A program made the position numbers and the translations under genes. 64,000 bases of DNA from Henricia sp. BOLD:AAB3569. Lineage: Eukaryota; Echinodermata; Asteroidea; Spinulosida; Echinasteridae. The number at the start of each line of letters is the position of its first letter. Position 1 is the first letter of the stretch. Below, piece by piece: positions 56,101 through 57,218 of the stretch. The stretch lies in contig JBBELK010000832.1 in assembly GCA_037783545.1 (NCBI GenBank), positions 682,001 through 746,000 of the forward strand, in the 5' to 3' direction. The notes under the pieces were generated by a model. That model had not been told where the DNA came from. It saw only the letters and a program-made list of their open reading frames with translations, and did no database searches.

Positions 56101-56844
56101 ACAATGTATGCAGCTGTTTTCAAAACAGCTGGCTCAGAGTTGGTGCATCAAGTCAAAGTATGTACATGCTCAAGTCAAAGTATGTAGCAAAATCGCTACA
56201 AAAAAGTCCGGCGGCTGGGGGCGGTTAACATGGTTAACCGCTCTGGCCGTCGCCAGAAGCATTTGGGCTAGGTTTATTAATTCATACCCATGGCCATGAT
56301 GACGGAGTTCCCGGATGATTCGCCCTCACCCACCATGATATACAATTAATGATATGGACAAATTCTGCCAAAATAATGCTTAAGTACCCCACTAATTATT
56401 CCTAATCATGCTAATATGACATGATTTTGACTGACAATGACCCAGAAAGTTTAAAATTGGTGGGGAAACATGATTTTTTTTTTTTTTAGCAGTGAGAAAA
56501 GTTAAACTCCTCTTTAACATGTTCGGTCAGACCATAGCCTAGGTTAGCCCTAAAATTAGGGCTGTGAATTGCTCGCTTTTCAAATCTGACTTATTAAGTC
56601 GCTAATTCACAGCCCTAATTGAGGGATGTACGACAATACTAAGTCTGAAACTGCTCAAATCTGACAAAGTTCTACTAGAAATATCGTCCGAAGCACATCA
56701 GACCGAGCACTTTTACATACACCATTGTAATCCTGAGAGTCTAGTGTTTCATAAAATAACAGTAACGCTTACGGAATCGTCAATTTGGCCATCTACGATG
56801 TCTGGAAACATTGGACAAATTTCGGACAACGTTCTTAGCCGCAT
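6729..56844 (-). CDS. Prolyl-oligopeptidase-like alpha/beta-hydrolase gene, 24 exons spliced, 3' end not found
   Basis: Seen: 24 minus-strand segments with AG acceptors and GT donors join in one frame to about 780 residues. Residues 1-170 are helical, then comes WYFIGPF, a start typical of beta-sandwich domains that precede such hydrolases. Residues ~170-430 are beta-rich. The catalytic domain begins near 434 with PVLLTLHGTG. Ser ~521 in GHSMGG is the likely nucleophile, Asp ~606 in GASDRTVHP the acid, and His ~638 in GKEHWWWDT the base; order and spacing fit an alpha/beta-hydrolase. Family knowledge: such proteins are serine esterases or peptidases, often annotated as prolyl oligopeptidase or PHB depolymerase. 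Inference: cytosolic, because the start is hydrophilic with an in-frame upstream stop. The substrate cannot be told. An insert rich in Ser/Thr/Arg lies in exon 23. No stop codon was found, so the end is missing or outside the window. Confidence 0.9.
7257..8106 (+). mobile_element. TTAA MITE family A (CACCGGCTT ends), copy 1, diverged
   Basis: Starts TTAAAGGTACACACCTGCCT and ends AAGAAGGTGTGTTCCTTTAA. The interior shares the 'ggttccgaaaagtcacgtgac' type segment and the 'tatttcgagcccaaaatagcccaacaaag' end with the copies at 8.5 and 18.6 kb. The open frame at 7,456-7,824 lies inside and is not taken as a gene. Confidence 0.8.
8521..9320 (-). mobile_element. TTAA MITE family A, copy 2
   Basis: Ends are TTAAAGGGACACACCGGCTT and its reverse complement, with TTAA on both sides. 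Opposite orientation to the 7.3-kb copy. It has a GTCACGTGA-type core and a short inner hairpin. Open frames within it are non-coding in look. Confidence 0.88.
9321..10124. other. Intron 23, nothing recognised
   Basis: AT-rich with short inverted words (CTATTTC / GAAATAG near 9,800-9,900). No exon or full element identified. Confidence 0.4.
10125..10446. mobile_element. Fold-back region with a perfect 39-base-arm hairpin
   Basis: Outer ends GACGCAGGCTCATCATTG and CATTGATGAGCCTGCATC. Inside, 10,304-10,342 and 10,348-10,386 are exact inverse copies around the loop TGCAG (GAGCTCTTACGATCCCGTAG in the stem). Confidence 0.87.
11309..11792. mobile_element. Fold-back element with ~230-base arms
   Basis: Left arm begins TCCTCAAAAAAAGTTCGG, right arm ends CCGAAC-like TTCTGAACTTTTTTTGAGGA. 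Arms match through GACGATTTCTCTCTTGTT and CCTGTTATTCCTCTTTAC. The loop has GCATTCCCCTTTTGCTTGG. Confidence 0.87.
11830..12077 (-). mobile_element. Ser/Leu-type SINE copy
   Basis: GCCAGAGACACCGGGAATCC through GGCCCGGAATCGAACCGACA to CACTCGGCCATAT. Directly right of the 11.3-kb fold-back. Confidence 0.82.
12304..12356. repeat. Perfect hairpin, 22-base arms
   Basis: GCCACGAAATACGCAGCTCC plus AT, a 9-base loop, then the exact inverse. Confidence 0.9.
12490..13100. repeat. Iterated TTAACACCA / TGGTGTTAA element
   Basis: AACACCA words and their inverse cluster at 12,530-12,600 and 12,960-13,100 around a unique centre, as in a fold-back element with repeated ends. Confidence 0.6.
13325..13476 (+). 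mobile_element. SINE with TTCGAGTCCCACCCGAG head
   Basis: GGGTTCGAGTCCCACCCGAG, a hairpin CTATGAATTTTTTCGTATAG, then TCTCGGGGAAGCACCGA and GGGCAAAACAAACCTT. Another copy is at 21,050. Confidence 0.75.
13523..13717 (+). mobile_element. MITE family C, copy 2
   Basis: Bounded by ATTGATCACGTTCA and its inverse TGAACGTGATCAAT, giving about 195 bases. It has the full set of shared segments, including AAGTGACGTCATTTGAACG. Confidence 0.85.
13733..13898. mobile_element. MITE with CAGGGGCGGATCCAGG ends
   Basis: CCAGGGGCGGATCCAGG and CCTGGATCCGCGCCTGG face each other around a GGGGGGG tract, a TA repeat and a CCCCCAAAACACCCCC tract. Confidence 0.75.
13991..14306 (-). CDS. Exon 23 of the hydrolase gene
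   Basis: 316 bases. KTNDGGAVNDPQLRNF continues naturally from the histidine exon. A polar stretch rich in Ser, Thr, Arg and Asn follows, then FTLSMVNPALGEGLLGVRVL and APFRISTIK. Acceptor ACTATAG, donor GTGAGT, phase 0. The polar stretch may be a lineage-specific insert or contain an unspliced intron; I see no clear internal splice pair. Confidence 0.88.
14389..14994. mobile_element. Fold-back element with ends TACACTCGACCAAAAAAGT
   Basis: Arms of about 200 bases (14,389-14,590 and 14,790-14,994) share GACATTTGTAGA, GGGATATGTTCAGCTAAA and AGTGTGGGGTCAGAATGA. TA flanks fit a Tc1/mariner-type element. Lies 82 bases before the acceptor of exon 23. Confidence 0.85.
15445..15790 (+). repeat. Dispersed repeat 'GTTTTGGGTTTAGCGCCGTG'
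   Basis: GAGTGAGTGAGTGAG is followed by GGTTTAGCGCCGTGCCGGCA and ACGGCGGGAATATG, a text common in repeats of marine invertebrates (recalled, not checked). It ends near CCCCAGACACACGGCACC. Confidence 0.5.
15875..15965 (-). mobile_element. AGCTC-type SINE remnant
   Basis: CATCAGGATTTGAATCCTAG and GCAGATGCTCTACCAGCAGA on the plus strand are the inverse of T arm and D arm. A further remnant is at 55,705-55,745. Confidence 0.65.
16120..17870. other. Intron 22, no gene recognised
   Basis: Contains a CACCCCCC tract (16,290-16,325) and a TTTCACGTAACTTTACGC..TTGCGC element (16,590-16,740) related to 45.0 and 45.7 kb. The rest is unassigned. Confidence 0.4.
17871..18040 (+). mobile_element. MITE family H (AATAGACTACTAAAGTG), copy 1
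   Basis: ATAGACTACTAAAGTG and its inverse CACTTTAGTAGTCTAT-like end, 170 bases, with GTCTAAACATTCGCTGG. Confidence 0.85.
18055..18560. repeat. Array of palindromic TTCGTCGAACGAAG units
   Basis: At least ten copies of GCTTCRTCGAAYGAAGC, each its own inverse, spaced about 20 bases apart, densest at 18,350-18,470. 'gcgttcacat' flanks both sides, so it may be the core of one element. Confidence 0.82.
18631..19243 (+). mobile_element. TTAA MITE family A, copy 3
   Basis: Perfect 20-base inverted ends TTAAAGGGACACACCGGCTT, interior matching the 8.5-kb copy in reverse. Length 613 bases against 800-850 for the others, so it is a shorter variant. Confidence 0.88.
19244..20191. other. Intron 22, nothing recognised
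   Basis: Unique-looking AT-rich text. No open frame with splice signals and no inverted repeat that I could see. Confidence 0.4.
20192..20505 (-). mobile_element. Ser/Leu-type SINE copy
   Basis: Reverse of the reference, from the ATT tail to GGTTCGAACCTGCAACC; the outer head is missing. Confidence 0.85.
20530..20815 (+). mobile_element. Probable LINE/SINE 3' tail
   Basis: Ends with AAGCGCCCTGAGATAATTTT, a GCGCTCTATAAG segment and an ATT repeat, the same style as the CR1-type tail at 29.65 kb. No coding sequence is left. Confidence 0.45.
21050..21168 (+). mobile_element. SINE with TTCAAGTCCCACCCGAG head, copy 2
   Basis: Same order of blocks as 13.3 kb: GTCCCACCCGAGTACGCTAT, GTCTCGGGAAAGCACTGAG, GGGCAAAACAAACCTA. 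Confidence 0.75.
21205..22080. repeat. Direct repeat of ~100 bases about 770 bases apart
   Basis: 21,205-21,305 and 21,975-22,075 share GAAGCCC..AAATCATTTGGCC, CACATTTTTC and CATCTTCAAACAAAAGACAT. Between them only low-complexity and simple text is seen. Confidence 0.7.
22795..22890 (+). mobile_element. AGCTAGTAGAGC-type SINE copy
   Basis: AGTATAGCTAGTAGAGCATC, GGGTTCGAATCCCGGTAAGG, then TTTTTCTCTCATCCC; an ATT repeat lies before it. Confidence 0.75.
23124..23500. mobile_element. Outer fold-back element carrying a nested MITE
   Basis: Outer ends TGGCCAGTCTTATACATGC and GATTAAGATACTGGCCA, inner hairpin GATAATGGCCCGAGCC..GGGCCATTATC. A different element is inserted at 23,217-23,455. Confidence 0.7.
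23217..23455. mobile_element. MITE with ends GGGGCCAATTTCATGGCGC, nested
   Basis: Near-perfect inverted ends, GGGGCCAATTTCATGGCGCT and AGCGCCATGAAATTGGCCCC, with GCTTAGCA repeats inside. Confidence 0.87.
24119..24680. repeat. Two diverged tandem units of about 280 bases
   Basis: ATGCCACGCAATA at 24,121 and 24,401; then CCGCACTGT, GACTTTCCT/GTCTTTCCT, GGCAACATTGGTAT/GGCAACGTTGGTAT and ACTGGTGTCCGATG/ACTGGCGTCTGATG follow in the same order. Confidence 0.8.
24950..25390. repeat. GGGTCACACG / ATTGTAATCGTAT repeat region
   Basis: Four forms of GGGGTCACACG and many inverted TTGTAATCGTAT / ATACGATTACAA words; a CG run at 25,211-25,226. Probably one fold-back element. Confidence 0.6.
25397..25469. 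repeat. Hairpin with ends GTCCGCATTGGACTT
   Basis: GTCCGCATTGGACTT and AAGTCCAATGCGGAC are exact inverses; shares GTAAGTTTT.CC.AAAA with the 358-429 hairpin. Confidence 0.78.
25470..27608. other. Intron 22, mostly unassigned
   Basis: Apart from the CGAGCTCGGG tandem at 26.1 kb I see no repeat or exon. Open frames are short and lack splice partners. Confidence 0.4.
26070..26265. repeat. Short CGAGCTCGGGGTCGAACAC tandem
   Basis: Units of about 25 bases, CCGAGCTCGGG(G/A)TC, repeated three times, then looser forms to 26,260. Confidence 0.65.
27609..28145 (+). mobile_element. TTAA MITE family D, copy 1
   Basis: TTAAAGGCCCAGTGTATCAT at the left and TCTACAGGGCCTTTAA at the right. Contains a hairpin around the 'gcgcgcacacgcagta' part. 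Matches 33.6-34.1 kb in reverse. Confidence 0.87.
28340..28867 (+). mobile_element. TTAA MITE family E with CCACTTCGCCC repeats, copy 1
   Basis: Ends TTAAAGGTATAATACATGAT and ATCATGTATACTATCTTTAA. The core (28,530-28,700) is a degenerate array of about 16-base units reading CCAAAACCACTTCGCC, followed by its inverse. The LINE fragment begins directly after. Confidence 0.85.
28880..29700 (+). mobile_element. CR1/L2-type LINE, 3' fragment of reverse transcriptase, broken
   Basis: Open frame 28,913-29,305 reads AIRNLGVWFDSGFKLRYHVN, then RKFLTQQSTESLVHAF, LDYCNSLLYG and RIQNIAARLVTG, the typical end of CR1/L2-group reverse transcriptases. A frameshift near 29,270 moves the conserved LHWLPVVYRIQFKIL to another frame, and near 29,470 a further frame gives AAPKLWSKLPGHIRNLRSLE. 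The 3' end has the GCGCTATATAAA tail and ATT repeats. The 5' part is missing, so it cannot move by itself. Confidence 0.8.
30199..30895 (+). mobile_element. TTAA MITE family B, subfamily 2, carrying a nested MITE
   Basis: Starts TTAAAGGGCCCTGGTG and matches the 49.7-kb copy through 'ctgcatatgaagg'-type sequence on the right side. Interrupted at 30,296-30,443 by another TTAA element. The right terminus is shortened. Confidence 0.8.
30296..30443. mobile_element. Small MITE with ends GCGGGCCTCCCACTGTGCG, nested
   Basis: Inverted ends of about 25 bases (30,301 and 30,439 outward), duplicated TTAAA on both sides, inserted into the family B element. Total ~140 bases. Confidence 0.85.
31333..31475 (+). 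promoter_or_regulatory. CCAAT and TATA-like elements before the nested candidate exon
   Basis: CCAATCA at 31,333-31,339 and TATTTAAAG at 31,467-31,475 lie 320 and 180 bases before the ATG at 31,653. The order is right for a promoter, though the spacing between the two is wide. Motif evidence only. Confidence 0.3.
31653..31830 (+). CDS. Possible first exon of a nested plus-strand gene
   Basis: 59 codons from ATG, containing SGVSWLRTTAGSLHKFAWIS and ending CAGLCTGQYI, then a GTAATA donor. The region is unique-looking and not in any repeat I identified. It lies in intron 22 of the hydrolase gene, opposite strand, 120 bases from exon 22. No second exon was found. The protein is not recognised. 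Confidence 0.35.
31948..32034 (-). CDS. Exon 22 of the hydrolase gene, catalytic histidine
   Basis: 87 bases reading RMFRLLKESRVNITMTELAG then KEHWWWDT. His ~638 is the probable triad base. The donor GTAAGT opens a 17.6-kb intron to exon 23. Confidence 0.92.
32618..32998. mobile_element. SINE block: tRNA-like module, spacer, tRNA-like module
   Basis: Minus-strand module GTAGCTCAGCTGGTAGAGCA (near 32,665-32,690) and plus-strand module ATAGCTCAGCTGATAGAGCA with AGGTTCGAATCCTGATGAGG (32,925-32,985) flank the spacer TTTCTCTCATCCCAAGTTTG. Confidence 0.8.
33349..33410 (-). CDS. Exon 21 of the hydrolase gene, catalytic aspartate
   Basis: 62 bases reading GIPVLVRIGASDRTVHPYFV. In this fold, the Asp after a hydrophobic strand, followed by TVHP, is the usual acid of the triad (~606). 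Acceptor TTCCCAG, donor GTATGT. Confidence 0.92.
33622..34079 (-). mobile_element. TTAA MITE family D, copy 2 (inverted)
   Basis: Reverse copy of the 27.6-kb element, about 80 bases shorter in the middle. The ends match and TTAA is on both sides. Confidence 0.87.
34600..34662. repeat. Hairpin with apex CTCGCCTTCGGCTCG
   Basis: CACTCGTCATGAAAATACCG pairs with CCGTATTTTCATGACTCGTG around the apex. Stem and apex style match the fold-back elements at 36.7 and 61.1 kb but without their ends. Confidence 0.75.
34861..34908 (-). CDS. Exon 20 of the hydrolase gene
   Basis: 16 codons, ATIAENDADKHVSNLK, phase 0 at both ends, acceptor ATTTCAG, donor GTAAGA. Helix before the aspartate-bearing strand. 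Confidence 0.85.
35318..35515 (-). mobile_element. Ser/Leu-type SINE, head part with TTTA repeat
   Basis: A TTTA microsatellite, then AGTGTGGTTGAGTGCCTTGC, CCCGGAATCGAACCTACATT and CCGCTCGGCCATAAC. Confidence 0.8.
35690..35790 (-). mobile_element. TATATAGCGC tail element, inverse of 22.7 kb
   Basis: TAA repeat, GACAGTTCTTATATAGCGCA, CAGATCCGACGGATCTCTCA and TGCATTATTACCCCTTG are the inverse of 22,705-22,795. Likely the 3' end of a retroposon family. Confidence 0.6.
36315..36432 (+). mobile_element. AGCTCAGCTG-type SINE copy
   Basis: GGTCTATAGCTCAGCTGATA, CAGGTTCAAATCCCATTAAT, then GTTTTTCTCTCACTGC. Confidence 0.75.
36681..36860. mobile_element. Fold-back element with CGAGG..CCGAGG apex, copy 1
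   Basis: Ends ATACAAATATTGACTGC and GCAGTCAATATTTGTTTTAT. A long stem (GATCTCGAAGCCATGACTAT and its inverse) closes on an apex CCCGAGGCGGAAGCCGAGGG. Confidence 0.87.
37427..37478 (-). CDS. Exon 19 of the hydrolase gene
   Basis: 52 bases reading HDLSTSYTDPSVKAILE. Acceptor TTTCAG, donor GTAATA. Part of the lid or cap region between serine and aspartate. Confidence 0.85.
37750..38476 (+). mobile_element. TTAA MITE family F, copy 3, split by a SINE and abutting exon 18
   Basis: The left part (37,750-38,066) and right part (38,441-38,476) match the 6.3-kb copy; the gap is exactly one SINE. The right end lies 9 bases from the splice donor of exon 18. Confidence 0.8.
38070..38440 (+). mobile_element. 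tRNA-Ser/Leu-like SINE, full length
   Basis: Head GGTACCGTGGCCGAGTGGTT, then GGTTCGAATCC, body CTCCATCCTTCGGAAGGGAT, AGAGCATTCTTTCGTGAAGA and GTATGAATACCAGAAAGAAA with a TAA tail. Best reference copy in the window. Confidence 0.88.
38486..38673 (-). CDS. Exon 18 of the hydrolase gene, catalytic serine
   Basis: 188 bases. It contains VIFAGHSMGGHGAWHLATHY, with Ser ~521 in the G-x-S-x-G nucleophile elbow, then PDRALGVISLAGWIKKEEYG. This is the strongest family signature in the gene. The donor GTTAGT is followed at intron position +10 by the end of a transposon copy. Confidence 0.95.
38826..39139. mobile_element. Partial copy of the 11.3-kb fold-back element
   Basis: Contains the loop and the right arm of the 11.3-kb element with few changes; the outer left arm is missing. 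Lies in intron 17. Confidence 0.85.
39454..39523 (-). CDS. Exon 17 of the hydrolase gene
   Basis: 70 bases reading HGAHNWEGPGALTAMAALDS then LQK, leading into the helix before the nucleophile strand. Acceptor CCTGCAG, donor GTGAGG. Confidence 0.9.
39978..40175 (+). mobile_element. Ser/Leu-type SINE, 5' part
   Basis: GGGGTGCCGTGTTCAAGTGG to CCAGTGTGTTGTGC; the 3' body is lost. Confidence 0.78.
40180..41160. other. Intron 16, one small MITE only
   Basis: Besides the ACCTGGGTC MITE nothing was recognised; the 94-codon minus frame at 40,661-40,945 lacks splice signals in phase with the gene. Confidence 0.4.
40570..40716. mobile_element. Small MITE with ends ACCTGGGTC
   Basis: ACCTGGGTCTTTTTTC and GGACCCAGGT bound 147 bases containing AACATTCTTAAGTGG and its inverse. 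Confidence 0.65.
41168..41264 (-). CDS. Exon 16 of the hydrolase gene
   Basis: 97 bases reading VGAQNQADSYKRMEGGKWVF then GLERAWVLAPT. The pattern of surface helix followed by WVLAPT matches the second core strand of the hydrolase fold. Confidence 0.9.
41360..41592 (+). mobile_element. AGCTCAACTGG-type SINE in intron 15-16 region
   Basis: Spacer TTTTTCTCTCATCCCAAGTT, then GTGCCTTATAGCTCAACTGG, GGGTTTAAATCTTGATGAGG. The T loop is decayed. Confidence 0.8.
41780..41804 (-). CDS. Exon 15, 25-base microexon of the hydrolase gene
   Basis: Encodes VLLTLHGT plus one base. With the next exon this gives LHGTG, the oxyanion-type segment after the first core strand of alpha/beta-hydrolases. Acceptor CCCTAG, donor GTAAGT; without it the frame is lost. 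Confidence 0.85.
41936..42270 (+). mobile_element. TTAA MITE family G, in intron 14
   Basis: ATTAAAGTCATTTGCAGTGA at the left, ATCATGTAATCTATATTTAA at the right. Shares 'cttcacgagttgacaagaaa' with 13.14 kb and 'gtggctgaaatttctacaag' with inverse copies at 52.7 and 3.2 kb. The right end lies at intron position +12 from exon 14. Confidence 0.72.
42282..42338 (-). CDS. Exon 14 of the hydrolase gene
   Basis: 19 codons, IQQAAAIQPLEDCPNGICP, phase 0 at both ends. A TTAA transposon terminus (42,267-42,270) begins 12 bases into the following intron. Confidence 0.88.
42651..42860 (+). mobile_element. MITE family C, copy 3
   Basis: Diverged ends ATTGACCACTCTCACAGACG and GAGAGAGATCAATT; the middle retains ACGCACATCATG, CTGATGCGTGCCAC and AAGTAACGTCATTTGA. 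Confidence 0.75.
43119..43233 (-). CDS. Exon 13 of the hydrolase gene
   Basis: 115 bases reading FVLEVSSPGCGSHQVTIALR, then CRKAGESFLYTFVDHDGS. It ends in phase 0 with donor GTAGGT. This segment leads into the catalytic domain. Confidence 0.88.
43477..43706 (+). mobile_element. MITE family C, copy 4
   Basis: Starts CGATAGATCACTCTCACAGA and shares CTTTGTAGGAAAAATAC, ATTAAATGCCATCA and GCAGTGACGTCATTT with the other three. The right end is degraded. Confidence 0.7.
44253..44417 (-). CDS. Exon 12 of the hydrolase gene
   Basis: 165 bases reading IRMVHQKQGLPLEVHQVKES, then INIAPGQTMPVAVTFQSQ. Immunoglobulin-like strand pattern with PGQTMPV. Donor GTGAGT is in phase 2. Confidence 0.88.
44685..45106 (+). 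repeat. Recent 422-base duplication, copy 1
   Basis: Matches 45,326-45,747 at a constant offset of 641 bases with very few differences (for example CGAGCGTATA versus CGATCGTATA). No gene content. It lies in intron 11. Confidence 0.93.
45106..45300 (+). repeat. 195-base segment identical in style to 47,097-47,291
   Basis: The spacer between the two duplicated copies matches 47,097-47,291 at a constant offset of 1,991, including the TAA repeat length. It includes the tail of a SINE plus unique sequence, so it was copied from there. Confidence 0.88.
45326..45747 (+). repeat. Recent 422-base duplication, copy 2
   Basis: Second copy. Beyond its end the older sequence continues with an inverted-repeat end (TTTTCGTGAAATCGGCTGCAG near 45,802), so this copy is probably the original. 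Confidence 0.9.
45936..46062 (-). CDS. Exon 11 of the hydrolase gene
   Basis: 127 bases reading SNSFEIHKPTKLPDLVDGHI then FGNTFALPITNL to WLRNI. The PDLVDGHI and PITNL segments look like conserved strands. The donor GTAGTT is weaker than the others. Confidence 0.88.
46241..46521. mobile_element. MITE with ends TGCACCTATCAATTGTTTCC and G/C-tract interior
   Basis: Perfect inverted ends of about 24 bases. A C-run near 46,267-46,285, then CCCCACCTAGGTGGGG-type palindromes and repeated GGTGGGG tracts. Sits in intron 10. The open frames within are due to the repeats. Confidence 0.87.
46530..46853 (-). mobile_element. Ser/Leu-type SINE relative with GCGC-tail
   Basis: Starts TTATATAGCGCACATTCCAT, contains CCTAAACATCGAGATACATA, then GGGTATCGAACCCGCAATCC and CCACTTGGCCAC. 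A relative without its head lies at 44,520-44,730. Confidence 0.75.
46862..47155 (+). mobile_element. Ser/Leu-type SINE copy, head missing
   Basis: Begins at CCGGCTGCGGTACTTGTGCC and continues to the TAA tail; its end was also copied to 45.1 kb. Confidence 0.85.
47349..47376 (-). CDS. Exon 10, 28-base exon of the hydrolase gene
   Basis: Only 28 bases, reading VVRCSFKSA plus one base. I looked for it because exons 9 and 11 do not match in phase. It has a TTTTCAAG acceptor and GTATGT donor and restores the frame exactly. Confidence 0.75.
47639..48067. mobile_element. MITE with ends TTAGGGAGGTTTCGCA
   Basis: TTAGGGAGGTTTCGCA and its inverse TGCGAAACCTCCCTAA bound 429 bases; interior has repeated CGAATACGGTTACG-type units. 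Confidence 0.83.
48266..48332 (-). CDS. Exon 9 of the hydrolase gene
   Basis: 67 bases reading FSVSLSQGIHTIYIRLRAKQ then TQ. Acceptor TTCCCAG, donor GTGAGT. 'GIHTIYIRLR' resembles the edge strand of a beta-sandwich. Confidence 0.88.
48395..48692 (-). mobile_element. Dimeric AGCTCAGCTGG-type SINE in intron 8
   Basis: Two tRNA-like heads in tandem (CCAGCTGAGCTATAAGGCAC and CCAGCTGAACTATGAGGCAC) followed by the shared spacer ending GATGAGAAAAA. Confidence 0.8.
48844..49184 (-). mobile_element. TTAA MITE family B, subfamily 2, deleted copy in intron 8
   Basis: Reverse orientation; TTAAAGGGCCCCTGAATTGC on the left and CAGGGCCCTTTAA on the right. About 240 inner bases are missing against the 49.7-kb copy. 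Confidence 0.82.
49241..49307 (-). CDS. Exon 8 of the hydrolase gene
   Basis: 67 bases reading VHTVFVDSAFVAADVYQRDQ then Y and a split W. Acceptor TTGACAG, donor GTGAGT. Strand-like sequence fitting a beta-sandwich. Confidence 0.88.
49699..50279 (+). mobile_element. TTAA MITE family B, subfamily 2, full copy in intron 7
   Basis: TTAAAGAGACCCTGAAATGG to CAGGGGCCCTTTAA. Intact reference for the subfamily; its right end lies 20 bases inside intron 7. Confidence 0.85.
50299..50362 (-). CDS. Exon 7 of the hydrolase gene
   Basis: 64 bases reading GWLVGEFAVNAKDESILVQC then L, beta-rich. The donor GTAAGT is followed after about 13 bases by the end of a TTAA transposon copy (49,699-50,279). Confidence 0.88.
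50380..50990. other. Intron 6, GACGTACG-rich region
   Basis: From 50,660 to 50,830 repeated TTGACGTA and GACGTACGT words in both directions suggest a decayed fold-back element. No exon. Confidence 0.4.
51001..51090 (-). CDS. Exon 6 of the hydrolase gene
   Basis: 30 codons, phase 0 on both sides, reading NAQEPLQITPDINFNELVSG then LGSLAITEWQ. Acceptor GTTTAG, donor GTAAGT. Confidence 0.88.
51134..51487 (+). mobile_element. Ser/Leu-type SINE copy in intron 5
   Basis: Head TGTTATGGCCGAGCGGTCTA, GGTTCGATGCCGGG, then the usual body and GAATACCAGAAATAAAT. Confidence 0.86.
51870..52109. mobile_element. MITE of the CAATTTCATAAAGCTG type, nested in intron 5
   Basis: GGGTCAATTTCATAAAGCTG to CTGCTAAACAGTTTTATGAA then ATTGGCCC. 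Same family as the 23.2-kb element, with GTTTGCTTTATAAAAATGG. Confidence 0.83.
52319..52463. mobile_element. Small MITE with ends TAGAGCCTTTGCACGGCGGC
   Basis: About 32-base inverted ends (GCACGGCGGCCATGACAGGG / CCCCTGTCATGGCCGCCG), 145 bases, nested in the larger element. Confidence 0.82.
52509..52666 (-). CDS. Exon 5 of the hydrolase gene
   Basis: 158 bases continuing GPFVIGKTEVDGDPLESFGG, then YYSELVPGGEVHWKTYRQN. Acceptor TCATTCAG, donor GTAAGT. The phase joins exactly with exon 4. Confidence 0.9.
52680..52890 (-). mobile_element. Family G fragment in intron 4
   Basis: Reverse match to 42.05-42.26 kb (CTGCCTTGTAGAAATTTCAG, AAATCCATGCATGG and TTTTACACG). Confidence 0.6.
52940..53282. mobile_element. 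Second copy of the GGCCTCCCACTGTGCG MITE, split by another element
   Basis: The same ends as the 30.3-kb copy (CTCCCACTGTGCGATTTTCG) and the same interior to about 53,055. A different MITE follows, and the right end resumes near 53,240. TTAA follows the right end. Lies in intron 4. Confidence 0.82.
53053..53241 (-). mobile_element. MITE family C (TTGATCACGTTCA ends), nested copy
   Basis: Reverse orientation relative to the 13.5-kb copy. Shares 'caaatgacgtcacttcctac', the GATGC..CGTATTTCG part and the 'ctacgaagg' end. It interrupts the 52.9-kb MITE. Confidence 0.8.
53344..53465 (-). CDS. Exon 4 of the hydrolase gene
   Basis: 122 bases reading SELGSLFAAQDDKTKASTCF and ending FISTWYFIG. The W-Y-F-I-G-P-F motif starting here is typical of the first strand of a jelly-roll-like domain. 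Donor GTGAGT is in phase 1. Confidence 0.88.
53763..54045 (-). mobile_element. Third SINE type (tRNA-like GGTTCGAAACC) in intron 3
   Basis: On the minus strand it begins TTCGTGGAGACGTGGTGGAC and continues GGTCGAGTGGTCCATGGTTC, with a body containing CTGGGAGTAGACCTGCG. Only one copy in the window. Open frames here are repeat shadows. Confidence 0.65.
54399..54463 (-). CDS. Exon 3 of the hydrolase gene
   Basis: 65 bases reading EDKLFVCLLKYLNSNIEDGW; the tryptophan after it is split with exon 4. Acceptor ATCACAG, donor GTGAGT. Helical, leucine-rich. Confidence 0.85.
54732..55272 (+). mobile_element. TTAA MITE family E, copy 2 in intron 2
   Basis: Same ends and the same CCACTTCGCC-type array (54,915-55,115), more diverged. 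A fragment of the family also lies at 37,508-37,600. Confidence 0.82.
55546..55650 (-). CDS. Exon 2 of the hydrolase gene
   Basis: 35 codons, phase 0 at both ends, CCACAG acceptor and GTGAGT donor. It reads KSAVNLLEKASKGIDLSS and onward to KLRLSGK, an amphipathic helical segment. Confidence 0.85.
56773..56844 (-). CDS. Exon 1 of the hydrolase gene (start codon)
   Basis: Codes for 24 residues beginning MRLRTLSEICP and ending GQIDDS, then a GTAAGC donor in phase 0. An in-frame TAA lies just upstream, so this ATG or the internal Met 12 is the start. An out-of-frame upstream ATG (56,859-56,861) opens an 8-codon reading frame that overlaps the start. The exon lies in the left arm of a large palindrome. 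The choice of exon 1 rests on phase and position only. Confidence 0.65.
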
Positions 56845-56937
56845 TCCCTGGGCGACGCCATCTTAGCTGATATGCTGGCGCTTCTCGATCATTAGACGTC
56901 AAGGAGCCCGGCTAACTGTGCAATATGCATAATTCAT

Positions 56938-57051
56938 ATTGACGTCGCATGTGTTTATCCCAGCTGGCAATACGTCACGCGCGCAGTGCAGCTAGTTATC
57001 GAACTGTGCGAGTGACGTACTTGCCAGCTGGGATAAAGACATGGACGTCAA
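56938..57051. promoter_or_regulatory. Symmetric TGACGT motifs in palindrome centre (candidate bidirectional promoter)
   Basis: TTGACGTC (56,939-56,946), TACGTCAC (56,971-56,978), GTGACGTA (57,012-57,019) and GACGTCAA (57,043-57,050) stand symmetrically about the centre. These resemble CRE/ATF sites. No TATA box is obvious. The region lies upstream of both exon 1 copies. Function is inferred only from motif and position. Confidence 0.4.
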
Positions 57052-57146
57052 TATGAATTATGCATATTGCACAGCCGGGCTCCTTGACCGAGAAGCGCCA
57101 CCACGCGCGCGTCCAGCATATCAGCTAAGATGGCGTCGCCCAGGGA

Positions 57147-57218
57147 ATGCGGCTCAGAACGTTGTCCGAAATTTGTCCAATGTTTCCAGACATCGTAGAT
57201 GGCCAAATTGACGATTCC
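57147..57218 (+). pseudogene. Mirror copy of hydrolase exon 1
   Basis: Right arm of the palindrome. It encodes the same 24 residues as exon 1 with one synonymous change (CTA to CTC), keeps the upstream ATGGCG and has the same GTAAGC donor, but on the plus strand. No matching exon 2 was found to the right, so it is probably a truncated duplicate or an alternative transcription start running rightward. Confidence 0.7.
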
